Shown here: one piece after another, positions 55,291 to 64,000 of the stretch
Numbering within the stretch: position 1 is the stretch's first letter
How the letters are laid out: the number at the start of each line of letters is the position of its first letter
Source of the DNA: Lactuca virosa
Taxonomy: Eukaryota; Streptophyta; Magnoliopsida; Asterales; Asteraceae
NCBI GenBank assembly: GCA_928212115.1
Contig: CAKMRJ010005634.1
Span: 263,199,336 to 263,263,335, forward strand
Direction: 5' to 3'
Length of the DNA: 64,000 nucleotides
Made by a program: the position numbers and the translations under genes
The notes under the pieces: model-generated
Told to the model about the DNA's origin: nothing
Seen by the model: the letters and a program-made list of their open reading frames with translations, nothing else
The model's database searches: none

Positions 55291-57732
55291 CCTCAGTCGA
55301 AAACATCCCAAAACCGGAGGAGAAGACTCAAAAGGACCCTCTTGGTCCGGAACCCTCTCAGTCCGGACACCTTCTAAGGAACCAAGAGGAGTGCATCTTC
55401 GGAACCTTCCCCCCCCCCCCCCCCCCCCGCTCGGAACCTCTGAAGTGACTCCGGAAGTGAGAAGCTCCGGAAGGCCCTAGTACCGAATCACCTCGCAGCC
55501 TCGGAAACACCTGGTCGGTCCGGACCACTGATCCGCTTCCTGACTTCGGAATCCGAGAAGAGCCTTCTGGAAATATTGTTTGCTTTGGAAATTTGCCCCC
55601 TACTCCGAAAATTGCATCCTGACTCCGGACCTCGCATTTTGACTTCGGATTTGTGCCATTTCCGGACCATTTCATCATTTTAAGGCATTTTGACGTCGGA
55701 AATCACACCAAACTCATATTTTTCATATCTTAGACCCCTTAAACCCCTAGTTGTATGCCAAAATCAATTTTTTTAACATATTTATATAAAATAATACCCA
55801 AGATTTTCAAGAGATTTAGAGGAGGGTTTAGGGTTTGACTTTATGATGCTGATGCTAATTCCTCATTTCCCATGCAAATCCCAGATAAACACACATTATC
55901 CATAAGAAAATAAGCTTTACCCACCAGCTTTTCATGCAAATGTCAAGTCACCCTTATCCTTCCCTTTAGATACGTGAACTCCTTTCCTCTCCAAGTCCCA
56001 CTTCTCTCATTCACATTTAGCAAACTCCCAAGAACACTCTCAACACCTTCAAGCTTCAAGTTCATCCATTCAAGGGAATTCCCAGATTTCTTGGGTGAGT
56101 ATTTTATCCTCTTTAAACAATTATTCTTCCCATTATTCTAAGATTTCACTATATTTACACACAAAAATTATTCTTAGAATCCTCTAAAGTTTTAAGAATC
56201 TTCCAAGTTTTGGAGCTTGGAAACTTCCTCATCACTCTTCAAATCACCCAGCAAAGATAACCAATGTGAGCTTCATACCCCACCTTTTTCAATGTTTTAA
56301 TGTTTTTGGGGGAGATTACAAGTCAAATCTTGCCTAAATACTTGAATAATTGCATGTATACGTATGTTTGTATGTGTGTGTGAATATTATTAAATTATTA
56401 TTTTAGTAATATTCTCATGAATGCAAGATTTCACAACTTCATAAAGAATAGATGATACTTTGTGTACAAAATAGCCTCCCAACTATTGGGTGTGTCCAAC
56501 TTAACCCCTTTATCTATGCTTTCATGTCTAGAGATAAAAGTATAAAAAGGGATCTTGATAAGTTGGCACTATTTCTAGTAATTTTCGAAAATGGGAACTT
56601 TGTGACTATTTGAAAACTATTAGGGATTATTTATAAATATTTGATAAATAATTTCACCAAGGAAATACACAAATGGAGCTTTTATGACAGAAAAATTTGC
56701 ATGTCATAAAGCTGATGTCATACACTCACACAAGTCAAAGTTATATATATAAATCATAACTTGGCATTTTCCGACAAATTGAGTCACACATAGTATTTTA
56801 TAAAGAAAAAAGGGGTTGTTTGCTGACTTTGATAATATTGGGCCATTTTGATAAATATTTCAAAGCGGATTGACTCCAACAAACGAAAAGAACGAAACAA
56901 AATATCTAGTTACGACGACAGCTATTATTATTTATTTAGTAAATAATGATTTTCACGATTTGCTCAAAGATCGGTTAGTATTCTAGTCAGACAAATCTTC
57001 ACAGTACATATATTAATACAATATTGTACGCTTTAAGCCCTGTAAGAGTTATAACTAGAGTCTCCTGGAGGGAGAGCGGGAATTTGTGGATAGATCTATA
57101 CGGGGTTGACACCTCGCACCTTCGCTGTTCGCTACAGCTAGACCGGCCAGTCTAGGGTGACAAATGTCTTGAACAAAACCGACGCCTGAAGAACGTCATA
57201 ACAGGCACTCCGTCATATTAGTATGGTTATAACGATTCACTAGAATATATCAGAAATGTATTTATACAGATTTCACTTTTGGTTACAAACAACTATGTTT
57301 TGGTTTGTTCAAATGAAACTTTTCTATACAAGTGTTATGGTTTTCAAAGCTACTACTTTATACATCAGAAAATATAGGATTTTCTGGATTTCTAAACTAT
57401 CATCAAAGTTTTATACAAACATGCTTATGAACTCACCAACATATTTTATGTTGACGCTTTTCAAACGACTTGTATTCTCAAGAAACGAATAAGCAGGTTG
57501 TGGATCGTGAACTCAAGATTATTTTGCTATATTTTGGATTTGCTTACTGATGTCTCTTTTGTGTAAAATTTGAGAATACGAACATGATGTAAAACAATGT
57601 AAGCTTGTTATATTGATGTATGATGTTTGGATTTGCTATGTTTCATTTATATACAATTGTTATGATACTGCGCAATGAAGTCACCCGCCTCCGGACGTTT
57701 CCGCCGTTCTGGTCCGGGGGTGTGACAACTGA

Positions 57733-58143
57733 AGTTGAAGGTCCTGCATTAAAAAAGTAAAAGCATCCTACTGAGTCTGCTCGATACCTCCCCTACGAAT
57801 CCGTCTGGGAGAATCAATACTCCATCCAAGTAACACCCTATCTCGGACCGATGCGGATCTATGAGTGTCTAGGGCAAAAATCCTATGAAAAGATAAAGCC
57901 AAAGGAGCATCCCCTTCCAAACATCATGCCAAAAAGAAGTTACTCTCCCATCCCCAATCCTAATCGGGCAAAAAGACTGAAGATGTAAGTCACGGTCTTT
58001 GAGCTGGACCAACATCCGAATAATTCCATTCCAAGGATCCAACCACCCTCTTCTTGGGGACAGAGAGCTACAACCATCGTCAGAACCATAAAGATCGTGA
58101 CTAAAAAGAAAATATTTTCTACAACCTTACATCTGAAGATCTA
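57733..58143 (-). pseudogene. LINE upstream (RT-side) piece
   Basis: On the minus strand the translation in one frame reads FLFSHDLYGSDDGCSSLSPR, GWLDPWNGIIRMLVQLKDRD and ICPIRIGDG-like followed by VTSFWHDVWKG, the block between RT and the zf-RVT domain in plant LINEs. Stops interrupt it. It joins, across the 6.8-kb insertion, to the zinc-binding piece at 50499-50947. The RT core lies further upstream and was lost by 5' truncation at 58143. Confidence 0.7.
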
Positions 58144-58159
58144 AGTCATAATTTTTTAT

Positions 58160-58561
58160 GGGTTTAGGTCATTTTTGGTCACTTAACTTTTGGTTTTGTG
58201 CTCATTTGGTCACTTAACTCCTTTTAAGAAGTCATCAAACTTTTGACTTTGTGCTCATTTAGTCACTTAACTTTTAGATTTGTGCTCATTTAGTCATCTA
58301 ACATTTAAAATTGTGCTCATTTAGTCATCTAACTTTTAAAATTGTGCTCATTTAGTCACTAAACTTTTGAAAAAATTTAAAAGTTTAGTGACTAAATGAG
58401 CACAATTTTAAAAGTTAGGTGACTAAATGTGACCAAACCAAAAGTTAAGTGACTAAATGAGCACAAAGCCAAAAGTTTGATGACCTTTTAAAACTTAAAA
58501 AGAGTTAAGTGACCAAATGAGCACAAAACGAAAAGTTAAGTGACCAAAAATAACCTAAACC
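58160..58561. mobile_element. Foldback MITE of repeated 'GTCACTTAACTTTTG' units
   Basis: The left end GGTTTAGGTCATTTTTGGTC and right end (its inverse) pair, and the whole 402 bp folds as a hairpin centred near 58375. Each arm carries several copies of a roughly 30-bp unit, TTTTGTGCTCATTTAGTCAC(T/C)TAACTT, so arms can pair in several registers. It lies within 3 bp of the LINE duplication. No ORF. Class not determined. Confidence 0.82.
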
Positions 58562-58669
58562 ATTTTTTTTTTATTGAAATATAGGATACCATTGTTCGTA
58601 AAATTAAATATATAATTATATATATAAAAATATTTTCTAAAACACAAATAACTAAAAAGAAAACAACAT

Positions 58670-58681
58670 AATTAAATAATA

Positions 58682-58712
<31 letters not shown>
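58670..58712. repeat. (TAA)n microsatellite
   Basis: About 40 bp of AATAATAAT repeats. Confidence 0.92.
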
Positions 58713-58715
<3 letters not shown>

Positions 58716-58851
58716 CAAAAGAGAAAATAAGAGAAAAGTCAAGAAAAATAGAGAAAAAAAATGACAAAAAATCAAATCAAAATGAATTTTAAATCAACTT
58801 AAGAGAGATTTGTATTTAAGTCATCAAATGGGATATCAAATGGATATGTAA

Positions 58852-59051
58852 GGCTAAGGGTTGTGGAGTGCGGTTTGGAACCACGATTGTGCCACGTCAA
58901 CCGCAAACACCGCCCCCAGGGTGCGGTCTCGTGCGGTCTTGGCCGCATTGCGGCTAGAAACAACCGCGACCTGTGGTTGGTTGGTGGTCTTGACTCCCTT
59001 TTTGACCATTGAAACGCTCACTGATTTCGTATAATTTTTTTTAACTTTACT

Positions 59052-59111
<60 letters not shown>

Positions 59112-59461
59112 CCATTATTTACACAACCTTAACCAAAATCTTTACTCCTTTTCTCTAACTTTTTTTTTGAAAAATGTCTTCTTCCAAAAGGCTCATTTTT
59201 ATTTTTAGGTTTTTTTTTAAGTTAAGTAATGTATGGTATTTGTATTTTCAATTACTTAATTATTATATTTTTAAAATAATGTTTTTTTTATTAAAAAGGT
59301 AGTTTTATTAAATTAAAATAGTTAAAAAAAAAAAAAGAAAGCAAAAGTGTGGCACCACTCCCTTGGTGTGGCAAGAAACCACACTTATGTGGTAAAAAAT
59401 GACGTGGCGCTTATGTGGCGGGGGAGGGAGTGCGGTTTCGGTGACACCACTCCCTCCATCC
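58852..59461. mobile_element. PIF/Harbinger-like MITE or deletion derivative (610 bp)
   Basis: Flanked by TAA at 58849-58851 and 59462-59464, as expected for PIF/Harbinger (TWA target). The ends are inverted: GGCTAAGGGTTGTGGAGTG at the left and CACTCCCTCCATCC at the right. Near the ends it is GC-rich with GTGCGGT words; inside are a (TA)n run (59054-59110) and an ATG followed by TCTTCTTCCAAAAGGCTC, which may be a remnant of a transposase start. No transposase domain remains. Confidence 0.65.
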
Positions 59462-59464
59462 TAA

Positions 59465-59702
59465 AACAACATCCATAAAATATTGCAAAAGAAAATCACA
59501 ATCAATGTGATCTCTTGTGTTGTCAAATATTATGACATAACCAAGTACCTTTTGGTACTTATGGCGGTAGAAAAGAAAGGGAGCAAAGCAGATGTGGTTC
59601 TATAAATATATTACCAAATGATAAACAACAACATTAACATATAATTATGAAACGAAATACCATTTAAACGAATATTGGTTTCTTCAAACATATCACATAT
59701 AC
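59465..59702. other. Short AT-rich gap
   Basis: No gene or repeat recognised. It may hold truncated LTR sequence of the following gypsy element. Confidence 0.4.
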
Positions 59703-59730
59703 CTTTTTCTGGTCCGAGGGTGTGACAGAT

Positions 59731-59742
59731 TGGTATCAGAAC
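59731..59742 (+). promoter_or_regulatory. Primer-binding site of element F
   Basis: TGGTATCAGAAC follows the LTR end TGTGACA by three bases (GAT). It matches the plant Met-initiator tRNA complement except at the end (AAC for AGC). Confidence 0.85.
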
Positions 59743-60130
59743 ATTGTTTATAGTGAACTAGTATATCTAGCCATACAAGATATACAACTATAAATACAAT
59801 GGGACTAAAACACTCTGACTAAAAGTATACATACTTGCTATGACAATATCATAACAAGAACAAACCAAGATAACTTAAAGGTTGAACACTACAGTCAAAC
59901 CTGGGCAGTTATGTAATCATATCTGGGATAAATATAGCCTGATCAACTATATTTATCCGAGATATGACCAACATGTGTTCATGAGTGGTAGTGGTTTTGC
60001 AACAAGTCTAAAGCTTCCCAATTAGTTACCTAAAAGTTTTAAGGGGCAAACCTAAAATAATTAAAATACTATATGAGTATTTTAGCATTCTATCTATTTT
60101 CTCGTACTCATATATTCTTGCACAGACGAT

Positions 60131-60823
60131 ATGGCAGACTTTCACCTCCCCGGAGACCCTTACTTTCCCAATCAGGGGAATGGAGGTTGGATTGTGGAAG
60201 ACCCAGAAGAAGACCCCGAGGAACCCATGGAGGATCCCGAAGAACCAATAGAGTTTGGAGAAGAGGACATCGATGAAGAAGTTGAGGAAGATGACGAGGA
60301 AGAGGTTGAGGAGGACGAGGAATCGGATGCAGAGTCTGAAGTTATCAACCCTCCCTACATGGCAAGAGTACCACCGCATAGGATGGGCAATAATGGCCCT
60401 ACACCTCCTTGGGCTGACGATATCGAGAGATAGGGTCGACGCCAAGGTCAGCAACCACCATTTGGGATGAACCGAGGTTACTACGATCTTCGACATAGAG
60501 GACCAGCAGATCGTGCACTCCCTGTCGTGGTCAGACGTATTAGGGACATCGGTGACCAGGCTCAAGTGACCGCTGACCAGGTAATGCAGATGATGGCAGC
60601 TATGCAGGTTACAGATGCTCGCACACGAGACCTAGAGCGAGACTTCTAACCAATGGAACGACTCATAGAAGATCTTGCCACTGCACGAGCTGAAGTCAGA
60701 GAATACCAGGAGAGACACACCGCACTGGAGGAGCGTGTACGGATCACCGAGCGAAGGTTAGCCAAACTTCAGGGCGCATCTACCTCATCGTCAGCACCAC
60801 AGGGCCCTACTCGTTGCGACTAG
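60131..60823 (+). pseudogene. Extra acidic ORF upstream of gag in element F
   Basis: The frame begins at ATG 60131 (MADFHLPGDPYFPNQGNGGW), then a very acidic stretch (FGEEDIDEEVEEDDEEEVEE, residues 45-70). After TAG at 60431-60433 the same frame continues with MNRGYYDLRHRGPADRALPV, crosses TAA at 60647-60649, and ends in a helical segment LEERVRITERRLAKLQGAST before TAG at about 60821. Both internal stops stand where CAG or CAA is plausible. I recognise no known domain; a coiled coil at the C-terminus is likely. Its presence between primer-binding site and gag is unusual for a gypsy element and could be an ORF0-like accessory gene or part of a bipartite gag. Confidence 0.6.
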
Positions 60824-61167
60824 TATCAGTTTATTTGCTACCATATCGGTTTTCCGTTATGCATTTCCCTATGCACTATCGATGACATGATTAAGTGATT
60901 ACACTACTCATGGAATCGTTACTCTGTTAGACTTTATTGCACTTCATGTATTTGTATGCCTTATAAAGGCAAAATTTTCATGTACTCAGGAAATTAACAT
61001 CAATGAAAAACGGATATATATGATGTGTTATCTGTGATGTGCTCTAGTTTCATGTTAATTTCATGTCCACACTTGCTTGTACACAACCAAATCACCGATA
61101 CTATTCTATAAAGTCGTGAAATGAAATAATTTGAATACTCATTGTCCTTCTGATCCATGACAGAAAG

Positions 61168-62322
61168 ATGCCGAGGAGATCAACCCGTAGGAATAACAAC
61201 ACGCCACCACCGCCGCCCCCGCCGGAAATGAACTCTACGGCTTTCCAAGCGGCAGTCTCAGCCGCAGTAACAGCAGCTCTAGCCCACATCCAAGCCGGAA
61301 ATAATAGTAGTGGACAAGGCCAAGGGACATGAAGCTTCCATCACGGGATGAATCAAGAACCCGTAAAGGTCTGTACCTACAAGGATTTTTCCAATGCAAG
61401 ACCTCACACCTTCAACGAGACTGGAGGAGTCATAGCTCTGAAACGATGGATCGAGAAGGTGGAGTCAGTGTTCGAGATATGTGAATGCCCGGAAGGAAGT
61501 AAAGTCAAATTCGCGGCCTGCACTTTCATCGACCAGGCACTGTCATGGTGGAATGGTCACATCGAGGCCATGACACTTCCTGTTGCAAACTCCATGACCT
61601 GGGAAGAACTCAAAGAGATGTTAATCGCCGAATACTGTCCCCGAGGGGAGGTACAAAAACTCGAGCAAGAACTGTGGAACCTTACGGTGCAGAACTCGGA
61701 CATTGACGCGTACATCTCGAGGTTTAATGAACTTACGCTTTTGTGTCCTAGTATGATTACCTCTGAGGGAAAGAAGGTTGAGCGATTCATCTGGGGGCTG
61801 ACACCTCCCATTCAAGGTAACGTGATTGCCTCAAAACCTGAAACCTACGACAGTGCAAAGCGCCTGGACAAGAAGCTTTATGATCACGGTGACAAGAAAA
61901 GTACCAAAGCAACCTAGGGAGGGAGCAAGAAAGAAGGAGAGAACAAGAAGAACCGAGACAACAAGCGTAAGGGGCGATAGAATTCAGGGTCACCCAAGAA
62001 GCCACAGACAGTAACGGTCCATTCTGCTACCGCTCCAGCAGCACCAGCCCCAGCCGCCCCAGCCTCAACCACAACCGCACCAACAAAGCCATACGCGGGA
62101 TCAAATACCAAGTGTAACAAGTGTAACTATCACCACTATGGGGCATGCAAATATTTCCAATGCACCAACTGCAATCGAAAAGGACACACTATCCGGTATT
62201 GCAAAATGCCCCCACGGCAAAACAAACAGCCCAATGACAACAACGCCGGAGCCAGCTACACATGTTACAGGTGAGGGGAAACCGGCCATTTCAAACGCAA
62301 CTGCCCTAAGAACAACATTTAG
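61168..62322 (+). pseudogene. Element F Gag with zinc knuckles
   Basis: The frame opens at ATG 61168 (MPRRSTRRNNNTPPPPPPPE), is stopped by TGA at about 61330, and then reads YKDFSNARPHTFNETGGVIA, KRWIEKVESVFEICECPEGS and the capsid block WNGHIEAMTLPVANSMTWEE...YCPRGEVQKLEQELWNLT (Retrotrans_gag). Stops follow at 61915 and 61978 (TAG), 62275 (TGA) and 62320 (TAG), all in the one frame with pol, so no frameshift separates gag and pol. Zinc clusters: CNKCNYHHYGACKYF, CTNCNRKGHTIRYC and CYR*GETGHFKRNC, the last losing its second Cys to the stop. Several TAG stops fit CAG-to-TAG changes. Confidence 0.92.
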
Positions 62323-62343
62323 AACGCTGGAAGGGTCTTAACC

Positions 62344-64000
62344 ATGGGGCAAGGGGAGGCGGTGCAAGATCCAACAGTGGTGACTGCTACGTTTCTCCTC
62401 AACAACTCTTATGCGTGCATTTTATTTGATAGTGGAGCTGAGCGAAGCTTCATAAGTCACAAATTCAAACACCTAATCAATCAAAATCCCCACAAATTGA
62501 ACGAAACTTATACGGTCGAAATGGCCAACGGTAAAACAGAATCAACCAACGATATCTATGTAGGGTGCACGCTAACGTTAAATAATCACTCCTTCCCAAT
62601 CAGTTTGATGCCTATTAATATTAGGAGCTTTGATGTGATTGTTGGCATGGATTGGTTAAGCCCCCACCATGCTGAAATTATGTGTCACGAGAAGGCCGTT
62701 CGCCTTCACCTACCCAACAATGAAACCCTAATAGTGTATGGCGATAAACCCGGTTCAAACCTTCGACTCATTTCCTGCATCCAAGCACAAAAGTGCTTGC
62801 ATAAAAAGAATCTCGCCTTTCTTGCTCATGTCATTGATAAAACAAAGGAGGAAAAGAACCTTAACGATATTCCTGAAGTACGTGACTTTCTTGACGTATT
62901 TCCCAAGTATTTTCCAGGAATCCCTCCCGAGCGCCAGGTCGAGTTCCGAATCGATCTTGTACTTGGAGCCACTCCGATCGCCAAATCTCCCTACAAATTA
63001 GCTCCTGCCGAAATGCAAGAGTTATCTAGTCAACTAAGCGAACTTCTTGATAAGGGATTCATCAGGCCGAGCTTTTCACCTTGGGGAGCTCCGGTTCTGT
63101 TTGTCAAGAAGAAAGACGGATCTTTCAGAATGTGCATAGATTACCGAGAACTAAACAAGCTCACTGTAAAGAATCGATACCCACTTCCCCGAATCGATGA
63201 TCTATTCAATCAACTCCAAGGAGCCAACTACTTTTCCAAGATAGATCTGAGGTCCGGATACCATCAAATAAGAGTCCGAGAGGAGGATATCCCAAAGACT
63301 GCTTTCCGAACCCGTTATGGGCATTTTGAATTCGTGGTCATGCCTTTTGGTCTCTCAAACGCACCAGCAGCCTTCATGGATCTGATGAACCGGGTCTGTC
63401 GGCCGTTTCTCGACAACTTCGTAATTGTTCTCATCGATGATATACTCGTTTACTCTAAGAGCAAGGAAGAGCACAACCAACATTTACGACGGGCTTTGGA
63501 AACATTGAGAGCAGAAAAGCTTTACACAAAATTTTCCAAATGCGAATTCTGGATTCGTAGAGTGGAATTTTTGGGCCATGTAGTCAGTGAAGAGGGAATA
63601 CATGTGGACCATACCAAGATCAAAGCTATTGAGGGTTGGGCAACTCCAAGAACCCCAACCGAAATTCGACAATTTTTGGGCCTTGCTGGTTATTACCGAA
63701 GGTTCATTAAAAAATTTTCCAAGATCGCCAAGCCTCTCACCACTCTCTCCCAGAAGGGCGTACCTTTTCATTTGGACGACAAACAAGAAGCTGCTTTCCA
63801 AACCCTGAAACAGGCCCTCTGCACTGCTCCAGTGCTGTCCTTTCCAGAAGGAACGGAGGACTTCGTAGTATACTGCGATGCTTCTAACCAAGGGTTAGGT
63901 TGTGTGCTTATGCAACGAGGAAAAGTGATAGCTTACGTGTCAAGGCAACTAAAGACCCACGAAGTAAACTACACCACCTATGACCTCGAGCTGGGAGCTA
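62344..64000 (+). CDS. Element F pol: protease, RT and RNase H (open to window end)
   Basis: One open frame of 552 codons without a stop, continuing beyond the window. Protease: ACILFDSGAERSFISHKFKH near residue 25, with the second block FDVIVGMDWLSPHHAEIMCH. RT: FRIDLVLGATPIAKSPYKLA, FRMCIDYRELNKLTVKNRYP, FSKIDLRSGYHQIRVREED, FEFVVMPFGLSNAPAAFMDL and the catalytic IVLIDDILVYSKSKEEHNQH (LIDD instead of the usual FIDD). Thumb: EFLGHVVSEEGIHVDHTKIK and FLGLAGYYRRFIKKFSKIAK. RNase H: DFVVYCDASNQGLGCVLMQR. The start at 62344 is the first Met after the last gag stop; the protein is normally part of Gag-Pol. Activity is unlikely because gag is broken. Confidence 0.95.
   Translation, partial: MGQGEAVQDPTVVTATFLLNNSYACILFDSGAERSFISHKFKHLINQNPHKLNETYTVEMANGKTESTNDIYVGCTLTLNNHSFPISLMPINIRSFDVIVGMDWLSPHHAEIMCHEKAVRLHLPNNETLIVYGDKPGSNLRLISCIQAQKCLHKKNLAFLAHVIDKTKEEKNLNDIPEVRDFLDVFPKYFPGIPPERQVEFRIDLVLGATPIAKSPYKLAPAEMQELSSQLSELLDKGFIRPSFSPWGAPVLFVKKKDGSFRMCIDYRELNKLTVKNRYPLPRIDDLFNQLQGANYFSKIDLRSGYHQIRVREEDIPKTAFRTRYGHFEFVVMPFGLSNAPAAFMDLMNRVCRPFLDNFVIVLIDDILVYSKSKEEHNQHLRRALETLRAEKLYTKFSKCEFWIRRVEFLGHVVSEEGIHVDHTKIKAIEGWATPRTPTEIRQFLGLAGYYRRFIKKFSKIAKPLTTLSQKGVPFHLDDKQEAAFQTLKQALCTAPVLSFPEGTEDFVVYCDASNQGLGCVLMQRGKVIAYVSRQLKTHEVNYTTYDLELGA

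Larger units (their letters stand above)
50953..57727 (+). mobile_element. 6.8-kb LTR-type insertion (family D) with long internal inverted repeat
   Basis: The insert starts TGTGACAACCGGC and ends GGGGGTGTGACA, flanked by ACTGA at 50948-50952 and 57728-57732. No gag-pol is present, so it is most simply a rearranged solo LTR of gypsy type. A TATAAAAC at about 51161 is LTR-promoter-like. The 3' end CTGGTCCG(G/A)GGGTGTGACA is shared with the LTR end at 59710-59727, and CCTCCAGGAGACTCTGG is shared with family C. Internal structure is described separately. Confidence 0.82.
51305..57727. repeat. Large imperfect inverted repeat (arms ~2.8-3.6 kb)
   Basis: The left arm (51305 to about 54940) and right arm (about 54990 to 57727) are inverted copies. 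Paired landmarks: CACCCCTGGATCAGACGG at 51311 with its inverse near 57705; TCCCTCCAGGAGACTCTGG near 52549 with its inverse near 57060; AACCCCTTTATCTATGCT-type words near 53125 and 56505; the TTGGAGAGATTT array (54430-54910) with its inverse (55030-55290). Arms have drifted, so the pairing is imperfect. A 20-base C run lies at 55409-55428. Confidence 0.85.
50271..58143 (-). mobile_element. 5'-truncated LINE (L1-type) split by an LTR-type insertion
   Basis: The minus-strand element has its 3' end at 50271-50278, with an A-tail (T-run on the plus strand), an AATAAA about 20 bp before it, and the 5' truncation at 58143. It is flanked by AGTCATAATTTTTT at about 50261-50274 and 58144-58157, the variable-length duplication typical of LINEs. 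Its body is 50278-50947 plus 57733-58143; the rest (50953-57727) is an insertion with ACTGA duplication. It is a dead relic. Confidence 0.87.
59703..64000 (+). mobile_element. Ty3/gypsy retrotransposon (element F), 5' part, running off window
   Basis: The end of a 5' LTR (TCTGGTCCGAGGGTGTGACA, to 59727) is followed by a primer-binding site, an extra acidic ORF, gag, zinc knuckles and a protease-RT-RNase H frame still open at 64000. The upstream LTR body is missing or truncated, since only about 25 bp match the related D end. Order (protease-RT-RNase H) shows gypsy. Five stops occur in gag and knuckles but none in pol as far as visible. Confidence 0.92.

Noticed and set aside
54315..55448. Long frames encoding YLERFGRDF or SLQVYEISPKS repeats
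   Set aside because: They are translations of a 29-bp tandem repeat on both strands and in several frames; not proteins.
51305..57727. A separate foldback element inserted inside element D
   Set aside because: The bases flanking 51305 and 57727 do not form a target duplication (CTCTC against ACTGA), whereas 50953-57727 does; so the palindrome is internal to D.
63484..63891. Minus-strand 135-codon ORF
   Set aside because: Antisense shadow of the open pol frame of element F.

Overview
This is a repeat-dense stretch of a plant nuclear genome. The organism is most likely from the daisy family and probably close to lettuce (inference). The reasons are plant-type primer-binding sites (TGGTATCAGA...), AT-rich intergenic DNA with spliceosomal introns, plant Ty1/copia, Ty3/gypsy, Helitron and LINE proteins, and LTRs full of the palindrome ACTCGNCGAGT, which I associate with lettuce repeats. 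No rRNA or tRNA gene and no bacterial-style operon was seen.

Layout. 1-9600: a decayed Ty1/copia element on the minus strand (5' LTR 9281-9600, gag, protease, integrase, RT, RNase H, then an extra ORF); its 3' LTR lies beyond the left edge. 9601-10731 and 29368-about 31230: two halves of one endogenous caulimovirid (pararetrovirus) on the minus strand, separated by an 18.6-kb Ty3/gypsy chromovirus (10732-29362, plus strand). That gypsy element has a 5-bp target duplication TCTAT and has itself received four insertions: a 1.09-kb TG...CA element, two solo LTRs of one family in opposite orientations, and a 3.06-kb solo LTR of another family.

31345-32696: two 431-432 bp foldback MITEs in (TA)n tracts, then a 152-bp tandem duplication. 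32850-36170: a small PHD-finger gene. Its 5' UTR exon/intron unit is tandemly amplified, and degenerate copies of part of its coding exon lie downstream. 36580-37348: a two-exon acidic gene with an A9 frameshift. 37380-42880: AT-rich repeats and a duplicated coiled-coil gene fragment. 43216-46947: Helitron remains, an RPA-like OB-fold pseudogene followed by an intron-containing Helitron N-terminal protein that is cut short. 46948-50270: mostly non-coding DNA ending in a minisatellite.

50271-58143: a 5'-truncated LINE (minus strand, target duplication recognisable) split by a 6.8-kb LTR-type insertion (50953-57727, duplication ACTGA) whose interior is a multi-kilobase inverted repeat. 58160-59461: two MITEs. 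59703-64000: a Ty3/gypsy element (plus strand) with an extra acidic ORF, gag, and a pol frame that is open to the right edge.

Almost every protein-coding region belongs to a transposon or virus relic. The PHD gene and the acidic two-exon gene are the only candidate host genes. The window is best read as a stratigraphy: the order of insertions can be deduced from exact target duplications.
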